Shown here: in pieces, positions 5,777 through 7,619 of the stretch
Numbering within the stretch: the stretch's first letter is position 1
Layout: the number at the start of each line of letters is the position of its first letter
Assembly: GCF_020278625.1 (NCBI RefSeq)
Contig: NZ_JADAKK010000056.1
Coordinates: 1-7,619, forward strand
Direction: 5' to 3'
DNA: 7,619 nt
From: Wolbachia endosymbiont of Mansonella ozzardi
Lineage (GTDB): Bacteria; Pseudomonadota; Alphaproteobacteria; Rickettsiales; Anaplasmataceae
Notes under the pieces: model-generated
Databases searched by the model: none
Told to the model about the DNA's origin: nothing
The model's input: only the letters and a program-made list of their open reading frames with translations
Translations under genes and position numbers: made by a program

Positions 5777-7619
5777 ATGAAAAAACTGTTTTATATATTA
5801 ATGGTAATTTTTGTCTCTTCTCCTACACTAATTGTTGCTTCGGAAAACGAAAAAAAGACGCAGATAAAGGATATTAAATACGTTGGTAATGAACGAATCG
5901 GAAGCCAAACAATAAAGTTTTATACGAAATTAGAACCTAGTAGTTATGTAAACAACGACGACATAGATTCAATTATAAAGGTTTTATACAAAACAAAGTT
6001 ATTTGCTAATGTTAACGCTTACATCGATGATGAGAAAAACTTGATAATAAAAGTTCAAGAAAACCCATTAATTAACAAGGTAATATTGAAAGGTAATAAG
6101 CTATTTAAAAGTAAAGAACTGTTAAATAACGTGATTCAATCAAAACCCTTAACTATTTTTGCTGAAACAAAATTACAAAATGATTTACTGAATTTAGTCA
6201 CAACTTATAGAAACAACGGTAAGGTTGGTGCTAAAATTGAATATGAGCTGAATAAGCTTGATGGCAATAGGGTTAATTTGGTCTTTAAAATAAAAGAGGG
6301 TAAAACATCTAGAATTAAGGACATAAGATTTATAGGCAATAAAAACTTTTCAGAAAATGAGCTAGAACAAGCTATTAAAACGCAAAGTAATGATGTATTT
6401 AATAAGTTATTCAGAGCTATTTTAAAAGGTGGAAATCATTACTCACCACAGTATTTGTTAATCAACGAGGAATTGCTTAATCGCTTCTATTCATCCAAGG
6501 GATATATCAACAATAGTATTCAGCCGATTGCTGAAGTTGATAATAACAATCAAGTGATATTAACTTTTTTGATTGATGAAGGAGAGCAATATTTGTTTGG
6601 AAGCAATAAAATTGATGTTGAAGCTAAAATTCAAGACCCAAACCTAAAAGAAGAGATATTAGAACTAATAACTGAGGAAGGTAACAAAGTATTTGATAAG
6701 GTTAAAATTAGTGATACGGTAGAAAAAATAAACAAGTATTTAAACGGGAGAGGATATATATTTGCAAAAGTTAATCCAGAATACGCAGAGCGTGGCAATA
6801 TTATAGATGTAACTTATAAGGTGCTGCCAGGTAAAAAGATTTACATAAATCAAATTATAATAGACGGTAATAACCGTACTTTAGACAAAGTAATCAGAAG
6901 TAAGCTCAGCGTAGCAGAAGGTGACGCTTATAACACATTTGAGATTCAAAAATCGCATAGAAAATTGATTGGTAGTGATTTTTTTGAAGCAGTAAAAATA
7001 GATAGTTATGCAATTAATGATGATTTAATAAATCTTAACTTAAATGTTAAAGAAAAAAACACCACCTCGTTATATTTAGGAGGAGGTGTATCTTTTCCTG
7101 GCAGAGCATTTTTTAAAACTGATTTTAAAGACCGTAATTTGTTTGGTAGCGGAAAAGAGCTCTCCTTTGCCATTGAGAAAAGTCAATACGTATTTTCGAC
7201 CGATTTAGAAGCCGTTGAAAATAATTTTAATGGCTCCGATACATCATTAGGTGTAGGCGTGTTCTATGAAAAACAAGATAAGCCAAACACCACTTTTGAT
7301 AGCTGTGACATGGGATTTTTTACAAAATTATCACATAAAGTCACAGAGAACTTAACTAATTCCCTCCGCTATTCTTATAAGTATAACCATATACACTTGG
7401 ATAATAAGGGTGGAAAGGACGGTGGTATCCCTGAAATAATACGGGACAGAGAAGGTGAATATCACATTTCATCAGTAGGATACACATTAGCGTATAATAA
7501 ATTAGATAATCTATACGTTCCAAGAGATGGTTATTTATTGCGCTTAAGCCAGGACATCTCAGGATTGGGAGGAAACGTAAATTTCTTCAAATCCGAATTT
7601 TTGTCTTTTTATGCACATC
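5777..7619 (+). CDS. bamA: BamA, outer-membrane beta-barrel assembly protein, 3'-partial
   Basis: BamA (Omp85) is the core of the BAM complex that folds beta-barrel proteins into the outer membrane. 614 codons are inside the window, with no stop. A signal peptide, MKKLFYILMVIFVSSPTLIVA, has a likely cut after Ala21. Five POTRA domains follow, starting near residues 30, 96, 178, 272 and 354, with repeated cores such as IKDIKYVGNERI, INKVILKGNKLF, IKDIRFIGNKNF and INQIIIDGNNRT. The beta-barrel starts at about 427 with SLYLGGGVSFPGRAFFKTDFKDRNLFGSG, a typical Omp85 opening, and includes DNLYVPRDGYLLRLSQDISGLGG near the edge. The rest of the barrel, including the VRGF/Y-type L6 motif, lies beyond the window; a full protein of some 750-800 residues is expected. 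It starts 6 nt after rseP with no obvious Shine-Dalgarno, so translation is probably coupled. As a surface-exposed protein of an intracellular symbiont, its barrel loops may vary between strains. Confidence 0.95.
   Translation, partial: MKKLFYILMVIFVSSPTLIVASENEKKTQIKDIKYVGNERIGSQTIKFYTKLEPSSYVNNDDIDSIIKVLYKTKLFANVNAYIDDEKNLIIKVQENPLINKVILKGNKLFKSKELLNNVIQSKPLTIFAETKLQNDLLNLVTTYRNNGKVGAKIEYELNKLDGNRVNLVFKIKEGKTSRIKDIRFIGNKNFSENELEQAIKTQSNDVFNKLFRAILKGGNHYSPQYLLINEELLNRFYSSKGYINNSIQPIAEVDNNNQVILTFLIDEGEQYLFGSNKIDVEAKIQDPNLKEEILELITEEGNKVFDKVKISDTVEKINKYLNGRGYIFAKVNPEYAERGNIIDVTYKVLPGKKIYINQIIIDGNNRTLDKVIRSKLSVAEGDAYNTFEIQKSHRKLIGSDFFEAVKIDSYAINDDLINLNLNVKEKNTTSLYLGGGVSFPGRAFFKTDFKDRNLFGSGKELSFAIEKSQYVFSTDLEAVENNFNGSDTSLGVGVFYEKQDKPNTTFDSCDMGFFTKLSHKVTENLTNSLRYSYKYNHIHLDNKGGKDGGIPEIIRDREGEYHISSVGYTLAYNKLDNLYVPRDGYLLRLSQDISGLGGNVNFFKSEFLSFYAH

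Overview
The window is a low-GC alphaproteobacterial chromosome segment that I assign to Wolbachia (Rickettsiales, Anaplasmataceae). The grounds are strong A+T bias, Wolbachia-like protein sequences (RseP, S1, BamA), a decayed Rpn-family 'PD-(D/E)XK transposase' remnant, and a short inverted repeat of the CCAGCGTCA/TGACGCTGG type that is scattered through Wolbachia genomes. The assignment is by recognition only; no search was run.

Layout. (1) 1-752: the 3' part of trhO, a rhodanese-like tRNA-modification gene cut by the window edge. (2) 755-1951: about 1.2 kb without an intact gene. It holds a 20-codon ORF stub, a minus-strand Rpn-family pseudogene with a frameshift and two stops, a roughly 100-bp inverted-repeat element, and an A+T-rich leader with two consecutive perfect stem-loops, a 10-bp palindrome and a good sigma70-type promoter. 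(3) 1952-3905: rpsA (ribosomal protein S1) and a divergent IHF-beta/HU-family gene, the common proteobacterial rpsA-ihfB pair. (4) 3977-4293: a zapA-like cell-division gene split by a single frameshift. (5) 4271-4546, minus strand: sdhE, the flavinylation factor of succinate dehydrogenase, convergent with and overlapping the zapA end. (6) 4646-7619: rseP (site-2 protease) and bamA (outer-membrane beta-barrel assembly), a classical envelope operon with bamA running off the end.

Functionally this is mostly housekeeping: translation (trhO, rpsA), nucleoid architecture (ihfB-like), respiration (sdhE) and outer-membrane biogenesis and proteolysis (rseP-bamA). I see no phage genes, CRISPR, toxin cassette or clearly new multi-gene system. 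The most interesting points are regulatory or degenerative: sdhE and rseP appear to be driven by divergent promoters whose -35 boxes overlap almost completely (4589-4595), which also fixes both GTG starts; zapA is frameshifted; the IHF-like protein lacks the intercalating proline and the usual beta-arm signature; and the rpsA leader is rich in hairpins.
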